Source of the DNA: a bacterium
GTDB taxonomy: Bacteria; Chlamydiota; Chlamydiia; Chlamydiales; JAFEGQ01
Reading direction: 5' to 3'
Assembly (NCBI GenBank): GCA_021809305.1
Contig: JAKBAF010000013.1
Span: forward strand, 1-10,421
DNA length: 10,421 bases
The translations under genes and the position numbers were made by a program. The notes beneath the pieces were generated by a model, which worked only from the letters and a program-made list of their open reading frames with translations, had not been told where the DNA came from and did not search any database. Positions 1 to 6,380 of this stretch are shown in pieces; the stretch's first letter is position 1, and every line of letters begins with the position of its first letter.

Positions 1-2
1 AT

Positions 3-239
3 TTCAGGGGCTCCTCAGCGAACATTAGCGGTAAGGGATTTGCAGGAATGCACTTCATTGCAAAAGCAAGCTCGCAAAAGGACTTTGATCAGTGGGTGGA
101 GTCGGCAAGGGGGTCACCCAATTCTCTTAGCCTTGATGACTATATACAGTTAGCTGCGCCGAGTGAAAATAATTCGGTTGAGAAGTACCAATTACAGAAA
201 GAAAATCTCTTCGACTGGATTTTGATGAAATATATGTAA
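3..239 (+). CDS. cyoA: Cytochrome bo3 quinol oxidase subunit II, C-terminal end (partial)
   Basis: Only the last 78 codons are present; the frame is open to the left edge and ends at TAA 237-239. Subunit II sits in the cytoplasmic membrane with a periplasmic cupredoxin domain, and this piece is the end of that domain. It resembles E. coli CyoA closely (FDQWV, LAAPSE, and the final DLF..I..FM region as NLFDWILMKYM). The stretch SANISGKGFAGM aligns with the CuA site of cytochrome c oxidase subunit II. Both Cys are replaced by Ser and the His by Phe, so CuA cannot be bound and the enzyme takes electrons from quinol, not cytochrome c. The His/Met-rich tail that follows in E. coli is absent. cyoB starts 12 nt downstream. 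Identity is confident; the N-terminal lipobox and helices are outside the window. Confidence 0.93.
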   Translation, partial: FRGSSANISGKGFAGMHFIAKASSQKDFDQWVESARGSPNSLSLDDYIQLAAPSENNSVEKYQLQKENLFDWILMKYM

Positions 240-251
240 CCAACTAATGGC

Positions 252-2207
252 ATGTTTGGAAAATTAACTCTCGATGCTTTCAAGCACGATTTCGTTCAAT
301 CCGCGGCTGTGGTCTCCATGGTCTTGGGCGCCATCGCTGTAATAGGCCTCCTTTTCTACCTAAAGCGCTGGAAGTGGCTTTGGAAGGAGTGGCTCACCAC
401 ACTTGACCCAAAAAAGATTGGGGTGATGTATCTGATCGTTGTGACCTTGATGCTGCTTAAAGGGTTTGCCGATGCGGTTATGATGCGCGCCCAGCAGCTC
501 CTCTCGGTCGGAGAGTCGCATGGCTATCTCGGGGCAGAACACTACCAGGAGATCTTTTCAGCCCACGGCACAACGATGATCTTCTTTGTGGGCATGGGGG
601 TGGTCTTTGGCTTGATGAACCTTGTGGTACCACTGCAAATCGGGGCACGCGATGTCGCCTTTCCGTTTCTCAATGCACTGAGCTTCTGGCTCTTTGCGTC
701 AGGGGCTATGCTCGTTCTTATCTCGCTTGCGATAGGTAGATTTTCGGCCACTGGCTGGCTCGCCTACCCCCCTCTCTCAGGTTTGGAGTACAGTCCAGGG
801 GAGGGTGTTGACTACTGGATCTGGATTTTGCAGATCGCGGGAATTGGGAGTACAATTGGGGGCATTAACTTCCTTGTCACCATCTTTAAGATGCGCTGTC
901 CTGGGATGAGTATGATGAAAATGCCGGTCTTTATCTGGGCCGCTCTTGCAACACTTGTCCTTGTTATTTTTGCCTTTCCTATTTTGACAGCCACACTTGG
1001 GATGCTGACCTTGGATCGCTACCTTGGAATGCATTTTTTTACAGCAGGTTTTGGGGGGAACCCCATGATGTATGTTAACCTGATTTGGGCATGGGGCCAC
1101 CCAGAGGTCTACATTCTGATCCTACCCGCATTTGGGGTCTTCTCAGAGGTGGTCTCCACCTTCTCTCAAAAACGAATCTTTGGCTACACTTCAATGGTAT
1201 GGGCCATTATCGCTATTACGTTCCTCTCCTTTATCGTTTGGGTACACCACTTCTTTACAATGGGCGCGGGCCCCAATGTTAATGCCTTCTTTGGCATCAT
1301 GACGATGCTGATTGCCATCCCTACGGGGGTGAAGATCTTTAACTGGCTATTTACCAAGTTTAGGGGAAGGGTGCATTTTACAACCCCAATGCTCTGGTTT
1401 TTGGGCTTCGTTATGATCTTTACGATAGGCGGAATGGCTGGTGTATTGCTCTCAATGCCGGCCATAGACTTTCAGGTGCATAATAGCCTCTTCCTCATTG
1501 CTCACTTCCATTCGGTCATCATTGGTGGGGTCTTATTTGGATTCTTTGCGGCCTTTACCTACTGGTTCCCTAAGATCATGGGTTTCACGCTAAATGAGCG
1601 GCTCGGTAGATACGCCTTCTGGTGCTGGTTTGTGGGCTTTCTTGTGGCCTTTATGCCGCTCTACCAGCTTGGTTTGATGGGTGCCACGAGGCGTTTGGAC
1701 CACTATGAGGCCTCTACCGGCTGGCAATCTATGTTTCAGATAGCAGCTGTTGGTGCTGCAATTATCTCCTGCGGTATTGGCCTTCAGATCTTGCAGGTCA
1801 TTGTTAGTATTAAACAGCGCAAGCTGAATAGAGATGCATCAGGCGATCCCTGGAATGGGAGGACATTGGAGTGGTCAACCTCCTCTCCGCCGCCCTTCTA
1901 CAACTTTGCGCTTACTCCCGAAGTTCATGAGCGCGATCCTTTTTGGGCCGTGAAAGAGAGCAAGGCGCCGGTGCCTGAGAGGCGGTATGAGGATATCTAT
2001 ATGCCCAAACATACTCCAATCGCCTGCATAGTGGGCTGCCTTAGCATCGTCTTCGGCTTCGCTATGAGCTGGCATATTATGTGGCTTGCGCTCATCAGCT
2101 TCCTTGGTGTTATTGCCTCTCTTGTCTATCGGCTCTCGCTTGAGGATACCGATGAGAGGGTACCAGCAGCGGATGTGGAAAAAATGGAAGCCCTTCGAAG
2201 GAGCTAA
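252..2207 (+). CDS. cyoB: Cytochrome bo3 quinol oxidase subunit I (haem-copper catalytic subunit)
   Basis: 651 aa (E. coli 663), strongly similar to CyoB end to end. This subunit oxidises quinol, reduces O2 to water and pumps protons across the inner membrane. The metal ligands are all present: His105 and His420 (low-spin haem b), His418 (haem o), His283, His332 and His333 (CuB), and Tyr287 in GHPEVY, the Tyr that crosslinks to a CuB His. Proton-path residues are also kept: Asp134 in GARDVAFPF, Glu285, Lys361. The quinol site is altered: E. coli Arg71/Asp75/His98/Gln101 correspond to Lys70/Asp74/His97/Glu100. The N-terminus MFGKLTLDA matches E. coli, which fixes the start at 252. No clear Shine-Dalgarno precedes it; it lies 12 nt after the cyoA stop, so translational coupling is plausible. 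Confidence 0.98.
   Translation: MFGKLTLDAFKHDFVQSAAVVSMVLGAIAVIGLLFYLKRWKWLWKEWLTTLDPKKIGVMYLIVVTLMLLKGFADAVMMRAQQLLSVGESHGYLGAEHYQEIFSAHGTTMIFFVGMGVVFGLMNLVVPLQIGARDVAFPFLNALSFWLFASGAMLVLISLAIGRFSATGWLAYPPLSGLEYSPGEGVDYWIWILQIAGIGSTIGGINFLVTIFKMRCPGMSMMKMPVFIWAALATLVLVIFAFPILTATLGMLTLDRYLGMHFFTAGFGGNPMMYVNLIWAWGHPEVYILILPAFGVFSEVVSTFSQKRIFGYTSMVWAIIAITFLSFIVWVHHFFTMGAGPNVNAFFGIMTMLIAIPTGVKIFNWLFTKFRGRVHFTTPMLWFLGFVMIFTIGGMAGVLLSMPAIDFQVHNSLFLIAHFHSVIIGGVLFGFFAAFTYWFPKIMGFTLNERLGRYAFWCWFVGFLVAFMPLYQLGLMGATRRLDHYEASTGWQSMFQIAAVGAAIISCGIGLQILQVIVSIKQRKLNRDASGDPWNGRTLEWSTSSPPPFYNFALTPEVHERDPFWAVKESKAPVPERRYEDIYMPKHTPIACIVGCLSIVFGFAMSWHIMWLALISFLGVIASLVYRLSLEDTDERVPAADVEKMEALRRS
2198..2203 (+). 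promoter_or_regulatory. Ribosome binding site of cyoC
   Basis: AAGGAG lies inside the last codons of cyoB, 10 nt before the cyoC ATG at 2214. It supports that start over the out-of-frame ATG at 2218. Confidence 0.7.
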
Positions 2208-2213
2208 GCGACA

Positions 2214-2807
2214 ATGGATGCGAGCATAGCCGTAAAACACCACGTTGAGACCCACTCCAAGGCCATGCTGGGCTTTTGGATCTATCTCATGAGCGACTGC
2301 ATCCTCTTTTCCATGCTCTTTGCCACCTACGCTGTGCTGCACAATAATGCGGCTGGTGGCCCTACCTCTGAAGAGCTTGTAAACCTGCCCTATGCTCTAA
2401 CCCAAACATTTATCTTGCTCACGAGCAGCTTCACTTGCGGTCTTGCCACATTGGCGGCCTATCGTAGTGACCGAAAAAAGGTCATGATGTGGCTTGGGAT
2501 CACCTTCCTGCTCGGAATATCCTTTTTGGCAATGGAGCTTGCCGAGTTTACAAAGCTTGTGCAAGAGGGCAATAGCTGGCAGAGAAGCGCCTACTTATCC
2601 TCCTTTTTCACACTTGTTGGCACGCACGGCGCCCACGTAACGGTGGGTCTATTTTGGATGGCCGTTCTGATTGCGCAAGTTTGGCCGCGTGGCATAACGC
2701 TTGCGACTTATAGGAGGCTTTTGTGCTTAAGTATGTTCTGGCACTTCTTGGATATAGTCTGGATCTTTGTCTTTACGGTGGTCTACATGTCTGGATCATT
2801 TCTTTGA
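2214..2807 (+). CDS. cyoC: Cytochrome bo3 quinol oxidase subunit III
   Basis: 197 aa (E. coli 204). This is a structural membrane subunit of the haem-copper oxidase, a COX III homologue without metal centres. Signature stretches shared with E. coli CyoC are GFWIYLMSDCILFS (residues 20-33), TAGGP-like AAGGPT, LVGTHGAHVT (134-143), and CLSMFWHFLDIVWIFVFTVVY near the end. Five membrane segments are visible, at about 20-43, 61-83, 88-112, 129-155 and 168-193. The His-rich N-terminal tail of the E. coli protein is shortened here, with KHHVETH remaining. The gene begins 6 nt after the cyoB stop and reads an SD placed in cyoB, so translation is probably coupled. Nothing suggests damage. Confidence 0.97.
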   Translation: MDASIAVKHHVETHSKAMLGFWIYLMSDCILFSMLFATYAVLHNNAAGGPTSEELVNLPYALTQTFILLTSSFTCGLATLAAYRSDRKKVMMWLGITFLLGISFLAMELAEFTKLVQEGNSWQRSAYLSSFFTLVGTHGAHVTVGLFWMAVLIAQVWPRGITLATYRRLLCLSMFWHFLDIVWIFVFTVVYMSGSFL

Positions 2808-2813
2808 GGGGAG
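2806..2813 (+). promoter_or_regulatory. Ribosome binding site of cyoD
   Basis: GAGGGGAG overlaps the cyoC TGA stop and stands 9 nt before the cyoD ATG at 2823. It is a good purine-rich SD for that start. Confidence 0.65.
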
Positions 2814-2822
2814 CGCGGAAGT

Positions 2823-3164
2823 ATGAATGATGTGGCTTTAAGCGAAATACATAAGAGCTGGCATGGCAGCCTCCGCTCCTATGTCATTGGCTTTGTGGTA
2901 TCCATTCTCCTAACGCTGGTAGCCTACTTTGTTGTTGCATTGCATCTGCTGGCTGACTGGCGATTACTGACCTTTATTTTTGGACTTGGTATCGCTCAGG
3001 CCGTATTCCAGCTCCTCTTCTTCTTGCACCTTGGGAAGGAAACGAGGCCGCGCTGGAGTCTCGTTGTCTTCGGTTTTATGCTCCTTCTCCTCGTTATTCT
3101 GGTTCTAGGCTCTCTCTGGATCATGTACAACTTAGATGGCCGTGTAATGCCAGCCATGCAATAG
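2823..3164 (+). CDS. cyoD: Cytochrome bo3 quinol oxidase subunit IV
   Basis: 113 aa (E. coli 109). This small membrane subunit is thought to help assemble or stabilise CuB in subunit I. Three membrane segments are visible, at about 19-41, 48-70 and 79-102. Family features are HGSLRSYVIGFVVSILLTLVAYF near the N-terminus, QLLFFLHL at 63-70, and the closing GSLWIMYNLDGRVMP, which matches E. coli GSIWIMWNLNYNMM. The gene sits between cyoC (15 nt gap) and cyoE (10 nt gap) in the usual cyoABCDE order. It ends with TAG, so TAG is used as a genuine stop in this genome, which bears on the premature TAG in cyoE. Confidence 0.96.
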   Translation: MNDVALSEIHKSWHGSLRSYVIGFVVSILLTLVAYFVVALHLLADWRLLTFIFGLGIAQAVFQLLFFLHLGKETRPRWSLVVFGFMLLLLVILVLGSLWIMYNLDGRVMPAMQ

Positions 3165-3174
3165 GTCATTCGCT

Positions 3175-3948
3175 ATGATTAGAGTCTATTACATGCTAAC
3201 AAAGCCAGGGATTATCTTTGGCAATATCATTACGACAGCCGCTGGCTTTCTTCTTGCATCGCAAGGTCATCTAAATTTACTGCTCTTTTTAGCAACACTT
3301 GGAGGGCTATCTTTTATCATCGCATCCGCTTCGGTCTTTAATAACTATATTGATCGCCATATCGACGGGAAGATGGCGCGGACCAAAAATCGCCCCTTTG
3401 TAAAAGGGATCATCTCGGTACCCTTAGCGCTGCTCTTTGCGGTCGTACTAGTTGTTGCTGGCTTTGCGATTTTGGCCCTCTACACCAACCTCGTCGCAGC
3501 CTTTATTGCGCTTGCTGGTTTTTTTATTTACGTTGTTGTCTACAGCCTTTGGAAGAGCCACTCCATTTACGCCACCTTTGTTGGAAGCATTGCAGGCGCT
3601 GTGCCGCCAGTTGTCGGCTACTGCGCGGTGAGTGGTCGAATGGATGTCGGAGCTCTCATCTTGTTTGCAATCATTATCCTCTGGCAGATGCCCCATTTTT
3701 TCTCGATCGCCATCTACCGCTTCGACGACTACGCGGCCGCTTCCATTCCAGTGCTACCGGTAAAAAGGGGGATGCGCGTCACCAAAATTCACATGCTTCT
3801 CTATATTATTGCCTTTCTAATTGTGGCGCAGATGCTGACGCTCTTTGGCTACACGGGCTACTTCTATCTTACCATCGCTACCCTACTTGGTTTAGCATGG
3901 CTCTTTCTCTGCATAAAAGGTTTTAATAGCAGCAATGAGAAGGTGTAG
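3175..3948 (+). CDS. cyoE: Protohaem IX farnesyltransferase (haem O synthase), truncated by an amber codon
   Basis: 257 aa (E. coli 296). CyoE is a polytopic membrane prenyltransferase that adds farnesyl to haem B to give the haem O used by CyoB. The Asp-rich site NNYIDRHIDGKM (residues 56-67, Asp60 and Asp64) and the second conserved block RFDDYAAASIPVLPV (182-196) are intact, as are PPVVGYCAV and LWQMPHFFSIAIYRF. The frame ends at TAG 3946-3948. In E. coli the matching position carries the Trp of WARK. Translation past the TAG reads ARRMFVLSLVIVTVQCAMIV and stops at TAA 4021-4023, matching the family's last helix. The product as encoded therefore lacks its final membrane segment. The catalytic motifs are untouched, so activity is uncertain. 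A weak AGGT precedes the ATG by 8 nt. Confidence 0.93.
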   Translation: MIRVYYMLTKPGIIFGNIITTAAGFLLASQGHLNLLLFLATLGGLSFIIASASVFNNYIDRHIDGKMARTKNRPFVKGIISVPLALLFAVVLVVAGFAILALYTNLVAAFIALAGFFIYVVVYSLWKSHSIYATFVGSIAGAVPPVVGYCAVSGRMDVGALILFAIIILWQMPHFFSIAIYRFDDYAAASIPVLPVKRGMRVTKIHMLLYIIAFLIVAQMLTLFGYTGYFYLTIATLLGLAWLFLCIKGFNSSNEKV

Positions 3949-4023
3949 GCGCGAAGGATGTTTGTTCTATCGCTTGTGATTGTGACAGTGCAGTGCGCTA
4001 TGATTGTGGTTGATGTGGCGTAA
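3946..4023 (+). pseudogene. In-frame C-terminal remnant of cyoE behind the TAG
   Basis: These 24 sense codons plus TAA follow the cyoE amber codon in the same frame and encode an Ala-Arg-Arg then a single hydrophobic helix. They match the Trp-Ala-Arg plus last transmembrane segment of CyoE. With a TGG instead of TAG the protein would be 282 aa, near the family norm. One G-to-A change explains the stop. There is no separate start signal suggesting independent expression. Confidence 0.8.
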
Positions 4024-4039
4024 GGAGGGCGATGCAGGC

Positions 4040-5140
4040 TTATAGGTCCTTATCCCAATTATAAAGTGTGCGACCTTCTGTCCAAACAGAAAAGTGTTGG
4101 AAATTCTTGGCAACGTTCTGGCCTTTCCCTTTCCAATACGTCGCCTGCACCGGCTTGTTCGAAGCTCCAAGGGTGAGCTGAAGATTCTTTCGTTGGCCCA
4201 GAGAGTCAATAAACTGCTGGTAGCCATCGTTGTCATTTGAGTTCTCGAGTTCAAGGATGAGATATTGAAGACCCCTTGGTATCGCTTCGGCAAGTCTCTC
4301 CAACTGCTCCTCTTCAACACACTTTGGCAGGCGCAGGGTGAGAGAGGTAAGACTCGGAAGAAGGCCCAGCTTCTCAATAAGCAGCTCGATATCATCGTCA
4401 AAGTCATGGTTGTCGTTTCTTAAGGCATTTGCGAGTTGAATATTGAGGGTGGTAAGCGTTTTATGCGGCTTATTCTTGTCGCAAAGCGCGGTCCAGCAAG
4501 TATCATCTATCGTCAGTGACGTAAGGTTTGTAGCAGATTGCAGGCATTCTTCAACAATCTGTGAAGCTGTGTGGTCGGTAATTTTGGGGCCCGTCACGTC
4601 GAGCCACTTGATCTCGTCTAGCCAAGCGAAGGCCTGGCGAGAATCGGCAAGAAGGGCCTCCTCGCTTTCGTCTAACGATTTCCCATTTTCCAGTTTCGAT
4701 ACTTGGCGAAGCGTTGCGTATATCCGCCGTGATGCTCGCTCAGCATTCCAATTAGTTCGGTCCTTCTCAACCTCTCCTCGGTTAGCGATGAGCTTCAGAA
4801 CTTTGTCCGCAACAGCGGTTTTCCGTTTTTTCCCCTTATCATCATGTTGATTTTCGACCTCATCGCGATTGCGTGTCTCTTCAGCTTTTTTTTGAGCGGG
4901 GCAGCAGTGGCCAAAGACCTTACCGGCTATGGTGCCTGCGACAAAGCCACCAGAGGATGAGAGAAGGATCACTTTTCGAGTCTTCTTAGCGAGCCTTGCT
5001 ACGGCTGCGGCGCCGGCAGCACCAACTAGCCCGAGAACAAAGGAGCAGGCGAGATCACGCGCTGTACAGCAGGGCGTTGAATCAAAGCGTGGCGGATCGT
5101 TATAAACCTGCCTTCTTTCAGGGCGTTTTCCACGTTCCAT
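4040..5140 (-). CDS. Membrane-hairpin protein with leucine-rich-repeat-like C-terminus, paralog A (Inc-like candidate)
   Basis: 366 aa, no family recognised. It is a paralog of the next gene (5244-6320). Layout: polar N-terminus 1-23; Cys-Cys at 24-25; hydrophobic segment 29-50; short basic loop KKTRK; hydrophobic segment 57-77; charged middle 80-170 with a basic KGKKRK patch; then LRR-like strands to about 325. Those strands read NLTSLTIDD, TLTTLNIQL, SLTSLTLRL and GLQYLILEL, separated by variable, probably helical spacers. No signal peptide with a cleavage site is evident; the paired helices look like membrane anchors. This bilobed hairpin resembles chlamydial Inc proteins, which are type III secreted into the inclusion membrane. 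That role is inference. The start at 5140 has AGAGGTGG just upstream and its own promoter. The gene is convergent with cyoE, 16 nt from its remnant. It could instead be an ordinary inner-membrane protein. Confidence 0.85.
   Translation of the reverse strand: MERGKRPERRQVYNDPPRFDSTPCCTARDLACSFVLGLVGAAGAAAVARLAKKTRKVILLSSSGGFVAGTIAGKVFGHCCPAQKKAEETRNRDEVENQHDDKGKKRKTAVADKVLKLIANRGEVEKDRTNWNAERASRRIYATLRQVSKLENGKSLDESEEALLADSRQAFAWLDEIKWLDVTGPKITDHTASQIVEECLQSATNLTSLTIDDTCWTALCDKNKPHKTLTTLNIQLANALRNDNHDFDDDIELLIEKLGLLPSLTSLTLRLPKCVEEEQLERLAEAIPRGLQYLILELENSNDNDGYQQFIDSLGQRKNLQLTLGASNKPVQATYWKGKGQNVAKNFQHFSVWTEGRTLYNWDKDL
4934..5077 (-). repeat. Duplicated hairpin-coding segment, copy A
   Basis: This block and 6123-6266 align without gaps at a constant offset of 1189 nt. 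There are about 11 mismatches in some 145 nt by eye, and one stretch of 52 nt (5008-5059) is perfectly identical, synonymous sites included. It encodes the Cys-Cys and the membrane hairpin of paralog A. Confidence 0.88.
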
Positions 5141-5144
5141 CGAT

Positions 5145-5152
5145 CCACCTCT
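5145..5152 (-). promoter_or_regulatory. Ribosome binding site of paralog A
   Basis: On the - strand AGAGGTGG lies 4 nt from the ATG; its GAGG core is about 7 nt away. It supports the 5140 start, which also aligns with paralog B's start (both begin MER). Confidence 0.6.
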
Positions 5153-5171
5153 CTTTAACGTAATTGGAGAA

Positions 5172-5200
5172 ATTATCTATTAAATGATCTTTTAGGTCAA
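5172..5200 (-). promoter_or_regulatory. Sigma-70-type promoter of paralog A
   Basis: On the - strand: -35 TTGACC (5200-5195), a 17-bp spacer, and -10 GATAAT (5177-5172). The predicted transcript starts about 25 nt before the ATG. The same arrangement recurs upstream of paralog B with the same distance to the start, which strengthens the call. Confidence 0.75.
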
Positions 5201-5243
5201 TGCGCGATAATCATCGCCCATGTGGCATAAAGAGTGGCTTCTC

Positions 5244-6320
5244 TTAGTGATTGACCCAGCTAAGCCTGTCGCCGGTCTCATTAACCACAACAGAAAATTG
5301 CTTGAAATGCGTCTTAATAATGCGGCCCAAGAGAGTCCAAACTACGCTGTCTCCCGGGTAGCTGGAATCTCCAATGGTAAGCGAAAGATCAGCTCTTTTG
5401 CCGAGGCTCGTTACAAATTCCCGATACTCGGCGCTGTTAAATTGGGGTTGGCGCTCGAGTTGGAGATGAAGCTCTCTCAGACCCATTGGCATCGCTTCGG
5501 CAAGAAGTTGCATGCGCCTTAGTGTCACGCATTCTGGTAGGCGTAAGGTGAGAGAGGTAAGATTCGGAAGAAGGCTCAGCTTCTCAATAAGCAGCTCGAT
5601 GTCCTCATCAAAGGAGTATCCCTCTAAGTTTGCCGCTGCCTTTGTGAGGCGAATATCGAGCGTCGTAAGCCTCTCATTTGGCCTCTTACCGTCACAGAGG
5701 GCTGACCAGCAGACATCATCTATCTTTAGCGACGTGAGTGACGAAGCAAATTGCAGATATTTTCCAGTCATATCTATCGCTGTACGTTCACCAAATTTAG
5801 GACCTGTCACATCCAGGTATTCGACCTCATCTATCCGAGCCCACGCTTGACCAAACCAGACGGGAAGGTTGCCTAGGGTATCCTTCATCTCTCCCTTTTC
5901 CAGCTTGACTAGCGCGCCGAGCATTAAGTGTAATCTCTTTGACGCTTCCGCTTGATCGCAACCCTCGACTTTGCCGTGCGTATCAGGGGAGAGGGTGAGT
6001 CGTTGTATTCTCGAGAGAAGGACGGCGATATGATTTTTCTCCTCAACTTCAGATCTTATGGGAGCCTCTCGATCTGCCTCTTTAGCAGGGGAGCTGTGGC
6101 CAAAGACCCTGCCTGCTAGGGCGCCTGCGACAAAACCACCAGAGGCTGAGAGAAGGATTACTTTTCGAGTCTTGTTGGCGAGCCTTGCTACGGCTACGGC
6201 GCCGGCAGCACCAACTAGCCCGAGAACAAAGGAGCAGGCGAGATCACGTGCTGCGCAGCAAGGCCTTGAAGCGAAGCTTGGGGGATTGTTATCAACTGGC
6301 CTTCTATCTGCACGTTCCAT
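5244..6320 (-). CDS. Membrane-hairpin protein with leucine-rich-repeat-like C-terminus, paralog B (Inc-like candidate)
   Basis: 358 aa, no family recognised. It has the same plan as paralog A. Residues 1-20 are polar, Cys-Cys is at 21-22, hydrophobic segments are at 26-47 and 54-74 with the loop NKTRK, a diverged charged middle spans 76-165, and an LRR-like part starts around YLDVTGPK (168-175). Shared blocks with A are ARDLACSFVLGLVGAAGA, GGFVAG, CWSALCD, and DIELLIEKLSLLPNLTSLTL (240-259). The two hydrophobic segments are rich in Gly/Ala with small-xxx-small spacing, which would favour helix packing or oligomers. The middle regions are barely alignable and the KGKKRK patch of A is missing. 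An AAGGAAGAGGAAAG purine tract precedes the ATG, and a dedicated promoter abuts the end of recD. An Inc-like host-facing role is inferred from architecture only. Confidence 0.85.
   Translation of the reverse strand: MERADRRPVDNNPPSFASRPCCAARDLACSFVLGLVGAAGAVAVARLANKTRKVILLSASGGFVAGALAGRVFGHSSPAKEADREAPIRSEVEEKNHIAVLLSRIQRLTLSPDTHGKVEGCDQAEASKRLHLMLGALVKLEKGEMKDTLGNLPVWFGQAWARIDEVEYLDVTGPKFGERTAIDMTGKYLQFASSLTSLKIDDVCWSALCDGKRPNERLTTLDIRLTKAAANLEGYSFDEDIELLIEKLSLLPNLTSLTLRLPECVTLRRMQLLAEAMPMGLRELHLQLERQPQFNSAEYREFVTSLGKRADLSLTIGDSSYPGDSVVWTLLGRIIKTHFKQFSVVVNETGDRLSWVNH
6123..6266 (-). repeat. Duplicated hairpin-coding segment, copy B
   Basis: Partner of 4934-5077; the 52-nt identical core is at 6197-6248. 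A second similar stretch covers the LRR block of both genes (around 4321-4400 and 5530-5610), while the sequence between the two blocks is strongly diverged. Confidence 0.88.
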
Positions 6321-6323
6321 CTT

Positions 6324-6337
6324 TCCTCTTCCTTTTA
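6324..6337 (-). promoter_or_regulatory. Ribosome binding site of paralog B
   Basis: A purine tract, AAGGAAGAGGAAAG-like on the - strand, ends just before the ATG at 6320. It offers AGGA at about 9 nt or GAGG at 4 nt, and supports this start. Confidence 0.55.
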
Positions 6338-6351
6338 AACTAGTTGCAAAA

Positions 6352-6380
6352 ATTATCTATTAAACAATCTTTTAAGTCAA
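6352..6380 (-). promoter_or_regulatory. Sigma-70-type promoter of paralog B
   Basis: On the - strand: -35 TTGACT (6380-6375), a 17-bp spacer, and -10 GATAAT (6357-6352), 32 nt from the -10 edge to the ATG exactly as in paralog A. The -35 box begins directly after the recD stop codon (6383-6381), so there is no spare sequence between recD and this promoter. The spacer is nearly the same as in copy A. Confidence 0.75.

Noticed and set aside
1875..2342. 155-codon open frame on the - strand across cyoB/cyoC
   Set aside because: It is antisense to two strongly conserved genes, has no recognisable domain or start signal, and is a by-product of their codon use.
3946..3948. TAG read as a sense codon genome-wide
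   Set aside because: cyoD ends naturally at TAG 3162-3164 with its C-terminus matching the family, so TAG acts as a stop here.
4020..4045. Bidirectional terminator between the convergent cyoE and paralog A
   Set aside because: No GC-rich hairpin with flanking A/T tracts was found in the 16-nt gap or nearby coding ends.
3967..4407. 146-codon - strand open frame overlapping paralog A and the cyoE remnant
   Set aside because: It is a different frame of paralog A's coding strand, with low-complexity Ser/Arg/Leu composition and no homology; paralog A's frame is supported by its similarity to paralog B.
4819..4837. KGKKRK patch in paralog A as a nuclear localisation signal
   Set aside because: It lies just after a membrane hairpin, is absent in paralog B, and short basic runs are common by chance.
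5204..5217. Inverted repeat gcgat-aatc-atcgc between the paralogs, considered as a terminator of paralog B
   Set aside because: Only a 5-bp stem with no following T-run on either strand; too weak to call.
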